From: Capitulum mitella
Taxonomy: Eukaryota; Arthropoda; Thecostraca; Pollicipedomorpha; Pollicipedidae
Assembly: GCA_030062745.1 (NCBI GenBank)
Contig: CP099842.1
Location: 9,989,838-10,053,837 of the forward strand
Direction: 5' to 3'
Length of the DNA stretch: 64,000 bases
In this document: piece after piece, positions 1-11,850 of the stretch
Numbering within the stretch: the stretch's first letter is position 1
How the letters are laid out: every line of letters begins with the position of its first letter
The notes under the pieces: model-generated
What the model was told of the DNA's origin: nothing
Databases searched by the model: none
What the model saw: the letters and a program-made list of their open reading frames with translations, nothing else
Program-made: the position numbers and the translations under genes

Positions 1-40
1 ATAAACGCGGTGGCATAGATAGACATATATCTCTCTCTCT

Positions 41-77
<37 letters not shown>

Positions 78-115
78 ATAGATTTCTGATAGATAGATAG
101 ATAGATAGACATATA

Positions 116-160
<45 letters not shown>
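1..160. repeat. GATA and TA microsatellite cluster
   Basis: Runs of GATA units (roughly 42-110) are flanked by CT and TA dinucleotide runs. The purest TA run is about 126-157. Simple sequence with no coding content. Confidence 0.95.
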
Positions 161-161
<1 letters not shown>

Positions 162-3100
162 TACGTATATGCCAAAGGGTGAAAACCTTCGTCGTCTTTT
201 CCTCGGCTTGTTAAGTGACAAGAAGTGAAATCTTGGAGAGGGTTCAAGGCCTTGGTCCCTTTCCTGGGGTTGCGAGTCAGAAGGATACAAATGTGTTTTA
301 GCGGTAGCGATGAAACAGCAATAAAATACATAATACATATATATCATTTTTAGGGAGCTATGACATTCAAAATTACTGACACCTAGTATTTGAAATCAGA
401 TTCTTTTTTTGCATCTGCATTGTACGTTTGCAAGCTTCCAAGGTCCCTTTGGTCCAATCCGCGCGCCGTCCTGTACATAAGGTATCGGCGAGTGCCTTTC
501 ATGTAAAGGCATGCAAAAGGCAAAATGGGCTAGTTTACTCGGCCTTTGCGTTTATACATACATAAAAGACCCAATTTTCATGTCTGGGGTAATCCATCCA
601 TCTGGTGTTGGTTGGTTTCTTTTCTGCTTCTGATGCATTTTCCAAATTATTTGCGCCATAGTGCAAACGTTTTATGACATTGCTTAGAAGTATCCTTTTT
701 CCACACATTCAACCCGGAAAATCTAAATACCGGACATGGACCAGGAGCAGGCACCGGAAAACGTTTTTGGTAGGCACGTCGGGTACTGCGCCTTCTGTTA
801 GTACTATGGTACTATACCATATGTTTTGCAAACAATACTAATATTTCATTGCATCACATTCATATTCACTGACCAGCCACATGTGCTATAAATGCCCTGA
901 AGACACTGTGAAGGTTGGATGCAAATGACATCGCGGGAACAAGGCAACGTCATGTGTCAATGGACCTTGTTTCATTTGTATCGGTACTGGTGAGCAAACA
1001 CTGTGTGGGTCGCTAAGCAAAACCATTTAAATATCATAACACTGATACAGGAAAAAAACATTTATGCCTTATGCATGCACGGCACATACATACATCTAAA
1101 AACATTCACGGCGGCGGAACCGTGCTAGGGAACGAGAATGGGCCGTTCGTATCTCATGTTTGGTTTTTCTGAAGACACTACTGGTGATATTTGGTACATT
1201 TTCTTACATAAAAAGTTAGTTCAAATCAAAAGTTTTCGTTCGAGCTCTGTTTTGTTGAAATTGGTCCAGCAGACTGGCAGATATCAGGGAAGAGGCTGGA
1301 TCAGCGCCCATTGGATTTCAAGTGAAGTTTGCCACATGCCAACAGGATTGAGTGCTTGAAAGCGAAGATTGAATAACATTCGGTTCTCACAGTTACCCAC
1401 GAATTGGACGCCTGGAATAACCTCCTTTATCTGATTGTACACGTAAACATTTCCAAGGACAAACACAATATAAATGGTTTGATCTTATAAAAAGCCAAGA
1501 TATTTCGGCACGACTGATATCCTTTGCCTGAGCTGAGTTGAGATCAGTGTCCACGGCTTGAGACGCCTTCATCATTGCCATGAATGACTGCCGTTCCCGT
1601 TGATAATAAGTAATTAGTTTCTCCTTCGGCGGAAGCGCCATCACTGACAAAGGCATTTCGAGTCGTGCCGAAATACTTGGCGGTTTTATAAGATTAGACA
1701 CATATATTCACGTTGACTCGGACGCGACGTAACGATATGTGCATTTCAAATATTTTATATGCCAAGACAAAGCACTTTACACCAGCGACACTACTGCCAC
1801 ACTGTCTAGGCGATTCACATACCATCTGCAGGCTGGATCATCCCTAATCCGTTCTCAAAATGTACATGGCCGCTGTCTGACACGACACGATCAAACGTTG
1901 AACACCACTGACCTGTACCGTGATTTCGACAGGTACCGACTGCGGATGACAGAGGCTTTCCTTACACATGCAATGATGCCAACATTAAGCACACCACAGG
2001 ATTACCAGGGCATCATTTCACTGCTAGTTTCACTCTCATACACCGTACCTTGATTGACGTAAATACGTGACAAGTGGGTACGAGTTTGCAACAACCGCAG
2101 AAGTGCCTGATATGTTTCCGAAAAACATATCTTGAAGCCGCTTCTGGCTAATGTTAGAAGTTCTCATCTTGGTTGATGTGATATGTAGAAAGAAAATGAG
2201 CGAGAAGTCGTAAATTTTCAGCATAATATGCAAACGTTTGGTTAGTCCTCGGAAAAACAACGAGGGAGCCGAATCAGACCCTGCATGAAAAGAGTGCTGG
2301 CAGCGTCGCAACTACAGTCATGTATACCGCACGTATACCGCAGTCCAGAAACATACTGAAAACATATCTGAAAAGATATGTTTTCATCGGAGCCTGCGCA
2401 TGACTATAGAACGAAAGAAAAGAGGTCAGGTATGCTGTGGTCGTTACACTAAAATCTGTCTCCACTAGGCGCAAGCACAATGACAAATGAACTGGAATCG
2501 AACCGATTAATGGCTTGTTGGCTCTTGAAGCAGACACAGCAGCAAACATAAGTTTAGCTGGGTGTGTCATACGGAGCCTGTACTACGCTTGACTTGACCA
2601 GACTTCGCCCTGATGACTTGAATGAATGCAGAATTGCTGCTAACACTAGTAATGGCATATTCAACTTCGGGATATTCAACTTTGGGTTCACTCATTTGGA
2701 ACCTGTGGACATGGTTACTACCAGATCTCTCCTTCGGATACTAATGTGCGCTAACATAAATGTGCTCTGCAATAATTTATTCGCATTTTCTTTATTTTCC
2801 TGTCTCTCAGCCGGGAGTGTCGCGACTATCTTTTTATGTTTCGGTATTTTCGTATTTCGGTATTCCGGTATGATGCTGTTGTCGTTGAGTCTGACAGCCA
2901 ACAGGCAGCGGAGCAGCGTCAACTATGAGCATGTCTTGTTTGCCATGCCCCTAGTTGACGGTTCATAAAAATGTATAGCTATAAACTGCATGTCATAATT
3001 ATGTACCTTGTTTGCGTTTTGTTTAGTAACGGTCTCCATGAGGATCCGTGCTGCGCCAGCTCCCTCACTAAAAGTTCCTTCCTACAAGGGTGACCGGAGT

Positions 3101-4373
3101 TGTGCTCAGACATGGCTGGACACTGGCTGACGAGTTTTATTCGCGGCGCAGTCTCGACCGCAACGTAATTTTTTTTCTAATTCTAATTCTAATTTTCTTT
3201 TATCGTTCACGCTATGGCGCGTCCTTGCGGTAATGATGTGATAATACCCCCTCTCTCGGAAATGTCGTGAAATCGTCCTCTCTAGGGGGACGGTACAATG
3301 GTTTCCTAAAGGAAATATTTCAACAGTGTCTTTTTTCACCAGCTACGATTCGGTGTCCCATCTGCAGCATGTTAGCGTTCCCATGGATTGTGCCTCGCGT
3401 CTGGTTTTCTCTCAGCAACACTGCAACTTCCATCCTTTGATAAAGTCGTAAAAGAAAACTGGACTATTTCGAAAGGCTACGGGCATGCTAAGAAGGCGTA
3501 ACCAAGCGTTGGTTCTTAATAAGTTCTGTTGAAAAGGCAAGACACAATATATCACCAGTTTAAAAGGCAATGAGTTTCCTGCCCAGCTAATATCCAAATA
3601 TTATTTGTAACTTCGCATAAATTTCGCCAAACACTTAACATTTTTGTCAAAGCTTGCGCAAGAAACAGACACCAGCGCATAACACGTAAAATAACAGAAG
3701 CTTTGCTGAAATTTATCACAGAGGTAACGGAATTACGAGTGAGCCGCACCACGTCAAGGTTTTGTCAAGTGTCACGCGTGTGAATGTGAGCATGATTTAA
3801 TGCTCGTTGGGCAGCTTTGCATTATGCAGTGCATGCGGGTGCGCTTGCATGCGTAAATCTTTATCGCGCATCGCAGATCCTTCACAAGATTAAATCATAG
3901 GTCAAAGCACACGACTGTAATCTACGACAATCTGTTCGCATCTCACCTGCCGAACGCCTCGAAGGCAACTTCTTTGGAGGAATCCGTGTTTCTTTTGTGT
4001 ATGCTGGAGTTGGCGTTGAAAGAGCGGATGTATATCAACTCATAATCTGCGTTCTCCGAGCCCAGAAAATGACGCACCTCGTGCGGTGTCATCATCATGT
4101 GCAGTATCGACTGGATCTGGAACAGAAGTCATACAGTCATTACAAGTCAATACGGAAGCAGATCTCGGGAACATTTTGTGCCATGCCCTTGCATCTCAAA
4201 TTTTCAAAACAAGCTGTGCAGCCACGGACATTTTCGAATGTCTATCAGCTACGAATTCTCTGACACCTTAACTGTGTCTGTTTTGTTTCGCTAAAGCAGA
4301 CGGAAAGAGACCGTTTCAGTACAGCCCGCGCCGGTTTAATGCTGGCCAGACCATCATGGCGCTACACATCAGT
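161..4373. other. No gene recognised
   Basis: Only short, unconserved frames occur on either strand. I see no splice-consistent exon, RNA gene or terminal-repeat element. An imperfect ATTCTA-type run lies near 3177-3195. Confidence 0.6.
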
Positions 4374-4540
4374 GCAGCACTTCCGTGGCCAGTATCTTGC
4401 TGTCCGGACCAGCACAGCATGCTCGGACCATTGCAGCACTTCTGTGGCCAGTATCTTGCTGTCCGGACCAGCACAGCACGCTTGGACCATTGCAGCGCTG
4501 CCCGAACTAGCTTTGTACTTCCGGACCAGTGCAGTACTCC
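4374..4540. repeat. 59-bp tandem duplication with a partial third unit
   Basis: Unit 1 (4374-4432) and unit 2 (4433-4491) are nearly identical. They share the core GCAGCACTTC.GTGGCCAGT and a second core TGTCCGGACCAGCACAGCA. A diverged third unit begins at 4492. Small frames on both strands here merely translate the repeat. Confidence 0.85.
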
Positions 4541-5443
4541 CCCGGTCATGACACCACAGATCAGACCACGGCAGCGCAGTTCTTCACATAGCAGTACAGT
4601 GCTGCCCTATGGTAACAATACTGTCCGGAACACAGAAATGCAGTCCACGTCAATAATACTATACTGAACGGACCACCGAACAGTTCCGCCCAATCCTAAA
4701 TGACCCACGATAGGATCCCGCAGGTTTCCGGCAAACGATGCGCTATGCATAGTGATGCACTGCGGTCTGCCAGTGTGATAACTGTGCATGAACAGGCTCA
4801 CCAAGCATGTCTGCATTAGAAACGTAAATTATTTTGTTCTCCCGGCGTGACATTTTGTCCATTTTAGGCATCGAAATTGCTTCATGGTGTGAAAGAGTTT
4901 CAGATACCGGTACGGGCCTTTTTTATATCAAAATAGAAACGTAAGCTCCACGCGGTGATATGGTGCATGATAACAGCCATCACAACAATGACGAGCCGCG
5001 ACACGACAAGCCATCGCATTACAACTGATGCTGGGTTTGTGACAGCGCATGCTGCCAACGCTGCCAATTATCCTCGCATCCTCGCACACTGGGTGGTACT
5101 TATGGTAAACACGGGATGATTAGTTGATACATGTCTCAGATGGAAACTGGAATTGAATTATTTATGGCAACGGAGTTTAGTGGATGCAACATAGCAATCT
5201 TCTGGAGACACATTTAAGTCAGGCGATCGTTCCATTTGAATTCATGGCATTTGGACGCAAGTTTGCATTCAACGAGGTTTACTGAGTTACGCGTGCGTGT
5301 GTCACAAGTCAAACTACATATAACATTCAGTGCTTTTACTGAGGCCATGTGAAAATTATAAGGATACCTGTACAGAACAAAACTGATGTAGCACTCACGC
5401 GCCCACCAACACTTTAGACAGACTGATATCACTTTGTGTTATG

Positions 5444-5476
<33 letters not shown>

Positions 5477-7375
5477 CCACATCTTTGGATCACTGGATTC
5501 TCTTAAATACGGTAATCTTGCAGTCAAGCGTCACGAAAACGTCCTCTGTCACGACTCGGGCCGATTTCGAGCCAGGAAAGCACAGTCGTGGCGCGTGTCG
5601 CGCCGCCTCCCTGTCGGTACCGCTGGAGGAAGCCCGCCACCGATGGAATCAGGTCTCCAGGGCGAAATGGCGCGCTTTAGCAGACGGATGATATATGCCA
5701 ACGTTTCTGACAGGCAGCCACTCGAACATGCGTAGAACGTCGTCGAATGGATCTGTTCTTCCGCCCCTGTCACGGCGCACCCGCCGTTCGTAAATTTCGG
5801 ATTCCCATCGCGCGGCACACGTTCCCTCCCCGTTCGCCCTGGGACAGAGCACAGAACCAGTCCGATCACAGAGATCAGACTCACCTGATCGGGGAAAATG
5901 CGCTAAGCACGACTAAGTCTTACCAGCCTACCGGTACGCCTAAGCTTGCCGGTTGTTTGGTGTAAACCTTCCAGCCTGCCGGTATGCCTGAACCTGCTGG
6001 TTGTCTGATGCGGACCTCGTACGGGTGCCAGTCCACGACAAGTCTAATACTGCTGGGCCTTTCTTCCGCCACGATAACAGTGCTTCTCAGACCGTGACCC
6101 CACAGTGACCGCTGTCCTTGAGCGAGTCATGATTCACTTCTGACGCATTGCTGGCAAGGCTATCAGAAATGGTAATATTCACCGGAAACCAACAGATAAA
6201 GGAAACGCTTTGGATTGGAGAGAATCTCTTCAAATTGGAATTCATGCTCTACAACGGGCAAACCGAATCAGCATGCCATATCAGAAGGACCCATACATTT
6301 ATGTGCAGCGCTACCTGATGAAGATTCATTTGCCTTCTCGGGCCATCATCGTATGCCTTTTGTCGCCAGGACCCTTCTGACTTCTCACCATAGCGGTATT
6401 CAATAAATTAAGTACACAATGTCCGTGGATAAAGACCAGTGACCGGTCTTAAACTAATGATTGGTTGCTTGGTTATTGGAGCTTATTTATGGGGCGCACC
6501 GATTACAGGGTCATTCGGCGCTGAAAACTAATGGTTAAGAGACAGTCATTACATCTGACAAAGCGTTACAGGACAAGGGATAGGAAACTTGGTTTAACTT
6601 TGTTGTGCTATTTATGGAAGACCCCATGTGAGAGCAATGATCTTTGAGGCAAGTCCTGGGTACGTCCCTGTCAAGTGACCTCAAAGCGAAAGGCTCAGAA
6701 GCTTGTGACATTTTTTTGCTCACGTACAATGTTACATTTAAACGTCGCGAAATAAAATACGAACAACGAATCATACGGTGATCACAACTGGCATGGTTCC
6801 TCGGTATGGAAAACAAAAACATGTCAATACAAACTTCTGCATCTGTGCGGGAAACGTTTGAACTGAAATGAATGACATTGCGAGGCAATTTGAAGTAAGG
6901 TGAGACGAGTAACTTGTGTGATGAGTCATTTCAGCTTGTTTTCAAATTTCGAAACTTTTTTTAATGTATCATTGGCAAGGACGTGCCAGAATATGGCAGA
7001 CTGGCCTGACCAAAAGACTCTAAACACGTAAATTTTCAAGACAGAGAGTGTTTTTTGTTTTTGTTTTTTAGGCATAAAAAACATTATTTCGTGGCCAATG
7101 GCGTGCACGTTTCCAAAGTTTCGAGTCAGCATCGTAAAACCATATTATGTGTCTGCAATGCACACTGAGAAGGTATTGCAGACCCGTCGGCAGCAAAACG
7201 TTTGATATATAGCTGGGTGAATAGTATTTCACGTCCGATTTTTTAATCGTTCTTTTCACGTTATTACGCAAAAACTAGGTAACATTATTGCGGCAGCGAC
7301 ATTTTTAGCCAAATACATTAAATCAAGGGCTAAGGATCCCGATAAGATCAGCAAACATGATACAATCTATTCAGC
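4541..7375. other. No gene recognised
   Basis: Holds a TA microsatellite at about 5443-5476 and otherwise non-repetitive sequence. One exon-like minus-strand segment at 5649-5858 was considered and set aside for lack of a matching partner exon. Confidence 0.55.
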
Positions 7376-8480
7376 TCATCTCGAGCCCTGTGCTAAGCTG
7401 GCCGAAGGCCGGACAGACGAGACGGCGGCGAGTTTCCGCTCCGAGAGCACCCGTCGCCTGACCTCACCTGCGGCGAGCCGGCGGCCAGGCCGACGGCGGC
7501 CAGCACGACGAGCCGGCTGAGAACTGAGCGCTGCATGCCGGCGGCGTCCCGACGCGGGGTCAACTCGGCCGTGCCCGGCGGCGGAGGCGGCTTTATGGCC
7601 GCGGCGCTGCCCGCATCCGGCGGCGCGCCGCGTCGGGCCGCGGCCTCCCGAGCGGGCCGAGCCGGCCGCCGGACGAGCGCCGCAGTTCACTGGACCGGCC
7701 GGCCGCGCGGACCGCGCCAGGGGGCGCCGGGTTACGGTCCGTCGGATGCACGGACCACCGCCGGAGCACGGCAGGATGTGCCGCTGGGTTATGGTCAGCC
7801 GTGCAGACCGACTGGCAAGGGAACACTGCAGAATGTGTGGCGGGAGCGCTTGACGGGGTATCACTGGCGCACGGGTGGAGGTATTACTGGACTGCGGCCG
7901 GCATCATCAGCCGAGCACGTGAGTCACTACCCAGGAGACGTCAGCTTTGATTACCCCTTCAACACCCTCGGCAGTGTGCTGGCTAAGAGTATCGCAGGAA
8001 CACGGCCGGGAACACCACTGGAACACTTCCCGCGACGTTGACGGCCAGGCGTATCGCTGCGGCACGACCGGGAGTATCACCGGAGCACTGCAACGTACGG
8101 TACTGGCGCGCCGCCAGCCTCTGCACCGGAGCACCGGCAGCGTAGCACTCGACCGCGGGTCCGCAGCGGCCGGGAGTATCGCCGCCGCGCGGTGCGGCAG
8201 TGCAGAGCGCCGCCGCTGGCCGTCGCCGGAGAACCTGCCGGCTACGCCGCCCGGCCACGTCTGGAGCACGCCGCCGGCCAGTCGGCCAGGGCGGCGTGGG
8301 CGGCGCTGGTCAGCCCTCCGGTCCCGCCGGCCGCCACTTGGCCGGCCATCCCGGCCGCGGATCCGCCCGCGCTGCGCCCGGCAGTCGACAATGAGGCTGC
8401 TTACGCAACCGGAAATTGCACTATTGAGAAAGTGCGGTGGCCTATATTGATCGCCCGGCTCGCGCCAGCTCAGCATTGCA
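7376..8480. other. GC-rich, CG-rich island with ~57-bp tandem units
   Basis: The block is far richer in G, C and CG dinucleotides than its surroundings. It contains a degenerate tandem repeat: units beginning GGTTACGGTC at 7730 and GGTTATGGTC at 7787 align over about 57 bp, with weaker relatives to about 8120. Long frames open on both strands because stop codons are rare in such sequence, so they are not evidence of genes. The island may be a promoter for the minus-strand signal-peptide exon at 7468-7536. Confidence 0.6.
7468..7536 (-). CDS. Possible first coding exon with signal peptide
   Basis: An ATG at 7536 (minus) opens 23 codons. They read as a classical signal peptide: MQRS, then a run of Leu, Val and Ala, then small residues ending GSPQ. 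The segment ends exactly at a consensus donor, CAG/GTGAGG (exon end 7468, phase 0). This arrangement mirrors exon 1 of the secreted Ig-like gene at 36238. I could not find a phase-0 downstream exon with recognisable homology between 1 and 7400, so the gene product is unknown. It may be the start of a secreted-protein gene whose next exon is outside the window, or a chance frame in a GC-rich island. Confidence 0.35.
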
Positions 8481-9430
8481 CCTGAGCGTCCGGTAACTGC
8501 ACTTTATCCCCGGGGCTTAATGGTAACGTCAGGCCATCACGAGCTGAAGAGAGCCAGCCATCGCGGACTCCTCTCTCCCTCTTTCTCTCTTTCTCTCTCT
8601 CTCTCGCTCTTCCGGTAACCGTCAGTGAGATTCATAATTATATTCAGATTAAGTTGATTAAGGACAATCCTTCATGTGGGTTGCCTATTCCAAGTCAAGG
8701 TATCACAGCGATTGCACACGAGAGCATGTAAAAGCTGCTTTAGTCATCAGGAGTAAAATGAGGAATCCAATAGGGAAAAGCGCCTCGCGTTCGGGTACGT
8801 GTGCAGGCGACCGGAGACAGTTCGTTCCAGGCAAAATCAGCACGGTACGCAACATTGTCTTCCGGCCAGACGGCATTGCGAAAGGTGCAGAAAGCGTGTG
8901 TTCGACGGGACGTTTCTCATCTATCGACGGGAGATCTGTGCTCGCGTGGAGGAGAAGGCAAAGCCCAGGGAGGTAGCCGCCTGTTTCAGGCTCAGCGTTT
9001 GGTACACCTTAACACAGTCTCGTTGGTGGACGAAATCAGTCGTGCTAACTCATCCAAGCGCAGCGACTGCTGATAATGTGCGATAGCAACAACGACTGGC
9101 AGCCACCAATCTCTCAGCGAAATTGGCATCCTCTGGCATCCACGTTATCTGACGCTGGGCTGCTCCTTTCACATGCACATGCAGTGCTTACGATAGTCGG
9201 GACATCGTGGATTTGGAAAAGAAGCTTCTGGATGTCACCAGTGCTGGTGACGAATTCTGTTCAATGACAAAAGAACGCGGCATTGCATTGAAAACGAGGA
9301 CAGATATGTATACTTCCAGGCGAGTTTTCCTTTATGGTACACACCTAAAACTTTCATTGTTTTGATTGGACATTGCACTTTGTAGATGATCGTAAATTTG
9401 GGGTAAAGCCTATAGACAAGTAGCCAGGAA
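8481..9430. other. No gene recognised; CT-rich tract
   Basis: A pyrimidine tract (CTCTCT with TTTCTCT) lies at about 8568-8612. The overlapping short plus-strand frames at 8674-9090 have no recognisable domain or splice context. Confidence 0.6.
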
Positions 9431-9439
9431 TCGGCCAGG

Positions 9440-9735
9440 GAGGGCGTGGCAGATCTTCTGCAAAAGGGGGCCTCCTCGTCTTACGGGAGTCTCCTCAGTC
9501 CAAGCGGGGCCTCCAACAAAAAGTGCTGAGGTGGTCTCCCATGGCCTTAAAAGGGACCTTATCATTTGTAGGGGATTCCTATTGTACAAGGGGCCTCCTG
9601 TAGCCTCCAGGAGGCACCTTATATCGTCGAGGAAGCCTCCTATAACTTCAGGGGGCCTCCTTTAGCCTCAAGGAGTCTCCCATGGTCCTCCTACAGCATC
9701 ATGGGGGTCGCTATTGCCTCAGGGGCCATATTTAA
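9440..9735. repeat. Degenerate ~30-bp array with GGCCTCC cores
   Basis: The motif GGGGCCTCC or a variant recurs about every 28-32 bp (for example near 9468, 9507, 9593, 9653), with A- and T-rich spacers. A hAT-like miniature element is inserted just after the array. Confidence 0.75.
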
Positions 9736-9766
9736 TAATTCTTTAAGCTCCCAAAGGGGTCACAGG

Positions 9767-10175
9767 CAGGGGTTTCGATTTATGTTCTTTTGAGGGGGCC
9801 CTGGCCCACCCAATGTTGATTTGGGCCCACCCAATGTTGGTTTGGGCCCACGCAATATTTTCCGCCGTTTTTAAAGGGAAATGGGTAATTATAAGGAAAA
9901 ACGGCCGCAATAGATAAAAGATCAACAAAAAATAAAGAATTAAGTCTAAAGCAATATATCTATCTATCAGTTTATCTTCTTCCTCTATATGTGCCTGTAT
10001 ACATGGGGATAAAAGCAATCTTTAATTCGAGAAATAGTGCCAAAAACCCATAAATTTTCGTTGATCAAAATAAAGAAAGGCGAAGTCCGTCGAGAAACCC
10101 ACATTTGGGGGAGGTTAGGTTGTCGGGCTTTCGGTTCGGCCCCTCCTCCAATCAGCCACAGAAATCGACGCCCTG
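9767..10175 (+). mobile_element. hAT-like MITE, family 1, copy 1
   Basis: Non-coding element of about 408 bp. The left end reads CAGGGGTTTCGATTT and the right end, reversed, reads CAGGGCGTCGATTTCTGTG, giving short terminal inverted repeats. An 8-bp direct repeat GTCACAGG flanks it (9759-9766 and 10175-10182; the last G is shared with the element end). Eight-base duplications and a CAGGG start are typical of the hAT superfamily. Internal landmarks shared with the other copies are GGGCCCACCCAATGTTG, AACGGCCGCAAT and ACATTTGGGGGAGGTTAGGT. There is no transposase, so it is non-autonomous. Confidence 0.8.
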
Positions 10176-10192
10176 TCACAGGGGGTCCTGAA

Positions 10193-11340
10193 AAATGGAG
10201 GTCTCGGAGGGACCTCTATTTTTGCGTCTTGCCCAACGGGAGGTGAGGGGGCGCCCCCTTCGCCCACTCGCCCTGGATAAGTCCCTGAGTGGTCTATTTG
10301 TTTACTTTGTCGACCTTTAGCGTGTCTGAGAAATTCACTGCTTGAAGTCCAATGGCCAGACAAAGCTAATGTGGCCATCGACAACTTTCTCACGTCTGGT
10401 AAGTGCATGGCTCGCTTGCGCTCACTATTTTTTTTTACAGCTGGCCCGTTTTATGCTCGCTATTTTGGCGGAATTCATGGGCGTTAGAACGGGGGAAGCA
10501 TGGGGACATGCCCCCTAGAAAGTTGAACATTATCCCTATGGGGAAGAAAATGAAACCCACCAGGCATTTTTTCTGAACTCTCTTACGCCCCTGACAGCAC
10601 TGAACCTTGATTGCCCCCTCTTACGAGAGTATTTCAGTTTATGCCGAAATAGATGTTCTTGTTCACAAATTCAACACGCGCAGTGGAAAGGGGTTTCGCG
10701 CTAACGCGCACTGGAAGGTGAGCACAAAAGTGCCCCCTTCCGATCTCAGAAACGGAATGAGCTAGAGACATGAAATTTTATGGGCAGGGTAGGGCCATAA
10801 AGATTTACAAAGCATACAATTTTCATGACCGTAGGTCAGTATCTTTTAGGTCAAATGGGGTCGAAAAGATCAACTTTGGACACTTTCTCGGACCGTACAA
10901 GCCATTTCGTACGGCTTTTCGAACGAAACGGGAAAATGGTGCGCGTTTGAGTGTTAAAACGTGGAATACGACAAATTCAATTCATTTGGCGTCTTAACTG
11001 ATGATTTCGGGTCAAGGTCATGTCAGGTTTTTGCCCTATGGCGCCATTTTTTTCATTTTTTGCAGATTAGATTTCGAACAACACGGGATACTGGTGTAGT
11101 TTGAGTGTAAATAAGTGCACTGAATGTATCTTTTACCGTATTTTCAGTGAAGATAAACAACATCGATACATCTGATTACTTATGGCGTTTACCAGCCTCC
11201 GCAAGGTCAAAAGAAGTGAGGCGAGTTCATTGACCTTGGGTGAAGTTTTTGACCCAAAGTAAGTTTTATGTCAGCTGTTTGCGCTTAAGTTGTTCCTTTA
11301 CAATGAGCCCAGTTACACGATTTGATTCCTATAAAACGTA
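10193..11340. other. No gene recognised apart from a small MITE
   Basis: Unique-looking, moderately AT-rich sequence. A short CAGGGGCGTAAG-ended element lies at 10476-10593. Confidence 0.55.
10476..10593. mobile_element. Short hAT-like MITE (CAGGGGCGTAAG ends), copy a
   Basis: The right end, reversed, reads CAGGGGCGTAAGAGAGTTCA and the left end reads CATGGGCGTTAGAACG. Inside is GACATGCCCCC followed by AGTTGAACATT. The segment at 39061-39175 shares this layout (GGCGTAAGAAC, CCATGACCC, AATTGAACATTGGCCCTA). The ends are decayed and I found no clean target duplication. Confidence 0.5.
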
Positions 11341-11342
11341 AA

Positions 11343-11347
<5 letters not shown>

Positions 11348-11395
<48 letters not shown>
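11348..11395. repeat. TA microsatellite
   Basis: About 24 nearly uninterrupted TA units, directly before the three-unit tandem repeat. Confidence 0.95.
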
Positions 11396-11396
<1 letters not shown>

Positions 11397-11404
11397 TATG
11401 AATG

Positions 11405-11850
11405 TGTCAAACGTGTTTTTATTAGGGTCTTTGAAAGCATATTTCATACATATCGACATGTTCCAAAGTAAATCTGAACCAGGTCACGAAGTAATTTAAT
11501 TTGAACTTTGATAACCTTGATCTGCACTGACCCTGGTATATATAGCTGTATCAAAGTGCGCACATGTGTTTTTATTAGTCTTTGAATACATATTTCATAC
11601 AAACTGGCATGCTGCAAAGCAAATCTGAACCAGGTCACAAGATAGGTAATCTTGACCTTTGATGACCTTAACCTCCACTGACCCTGGTATGTGTAAGCGT
11701 ATCAATGTGCGCAAACGTGTTTCTGTTAGGGTCTTTGAATGCATATTTCATACAAACCGACATGTTGCAAAGCAAATCTTGATCAAGTCACAAGCTGGTT
11801 GATCTTACCCTTTGATGGCCTTGATCCCTACTGACCCTGGCTTTGGTCTT
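11405..11850. repeat. Three ~151-bp tandem units
   Basis: The phrase GTGTTTTTATTAGGGTCTTTGAA or a close variant starts units near 11412, 11563 and 11715. Each continues with CATATTTCATACA, AAGCAAATCTGAACCAGGTC and a cluster of GACCTT or TTGACC half-sites, ending in ACTGACCCTGG. The units differ from each other by scattered substitutions. Confidence 0.85.

Noticed and set aside
2460-2520. Possible tRNA from a TGGAATCGAACC motif
   Set aside because: Resembles a reversed T-loop, but I could not form an acceptor stem or a matching D arm.
5649-5858. Exon-like minus-strand segment (acceptor CTCTGTCCCAG, then WESEIYERRVRRDRGGR)
   Set aside because: Codon use looked plausible, but its phase does not fit the signal-peptide exon at 7468-7536, no donor or partner exon was found, and I recognise no homology.
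7535-8485. Overlapping frames up to 189 codons in the 7.4-8.5 kb GC island
   Set aside because: Stop-poor GC-rich sequence containing a tandem repeat; only the short signal-peptide exon has independent support.
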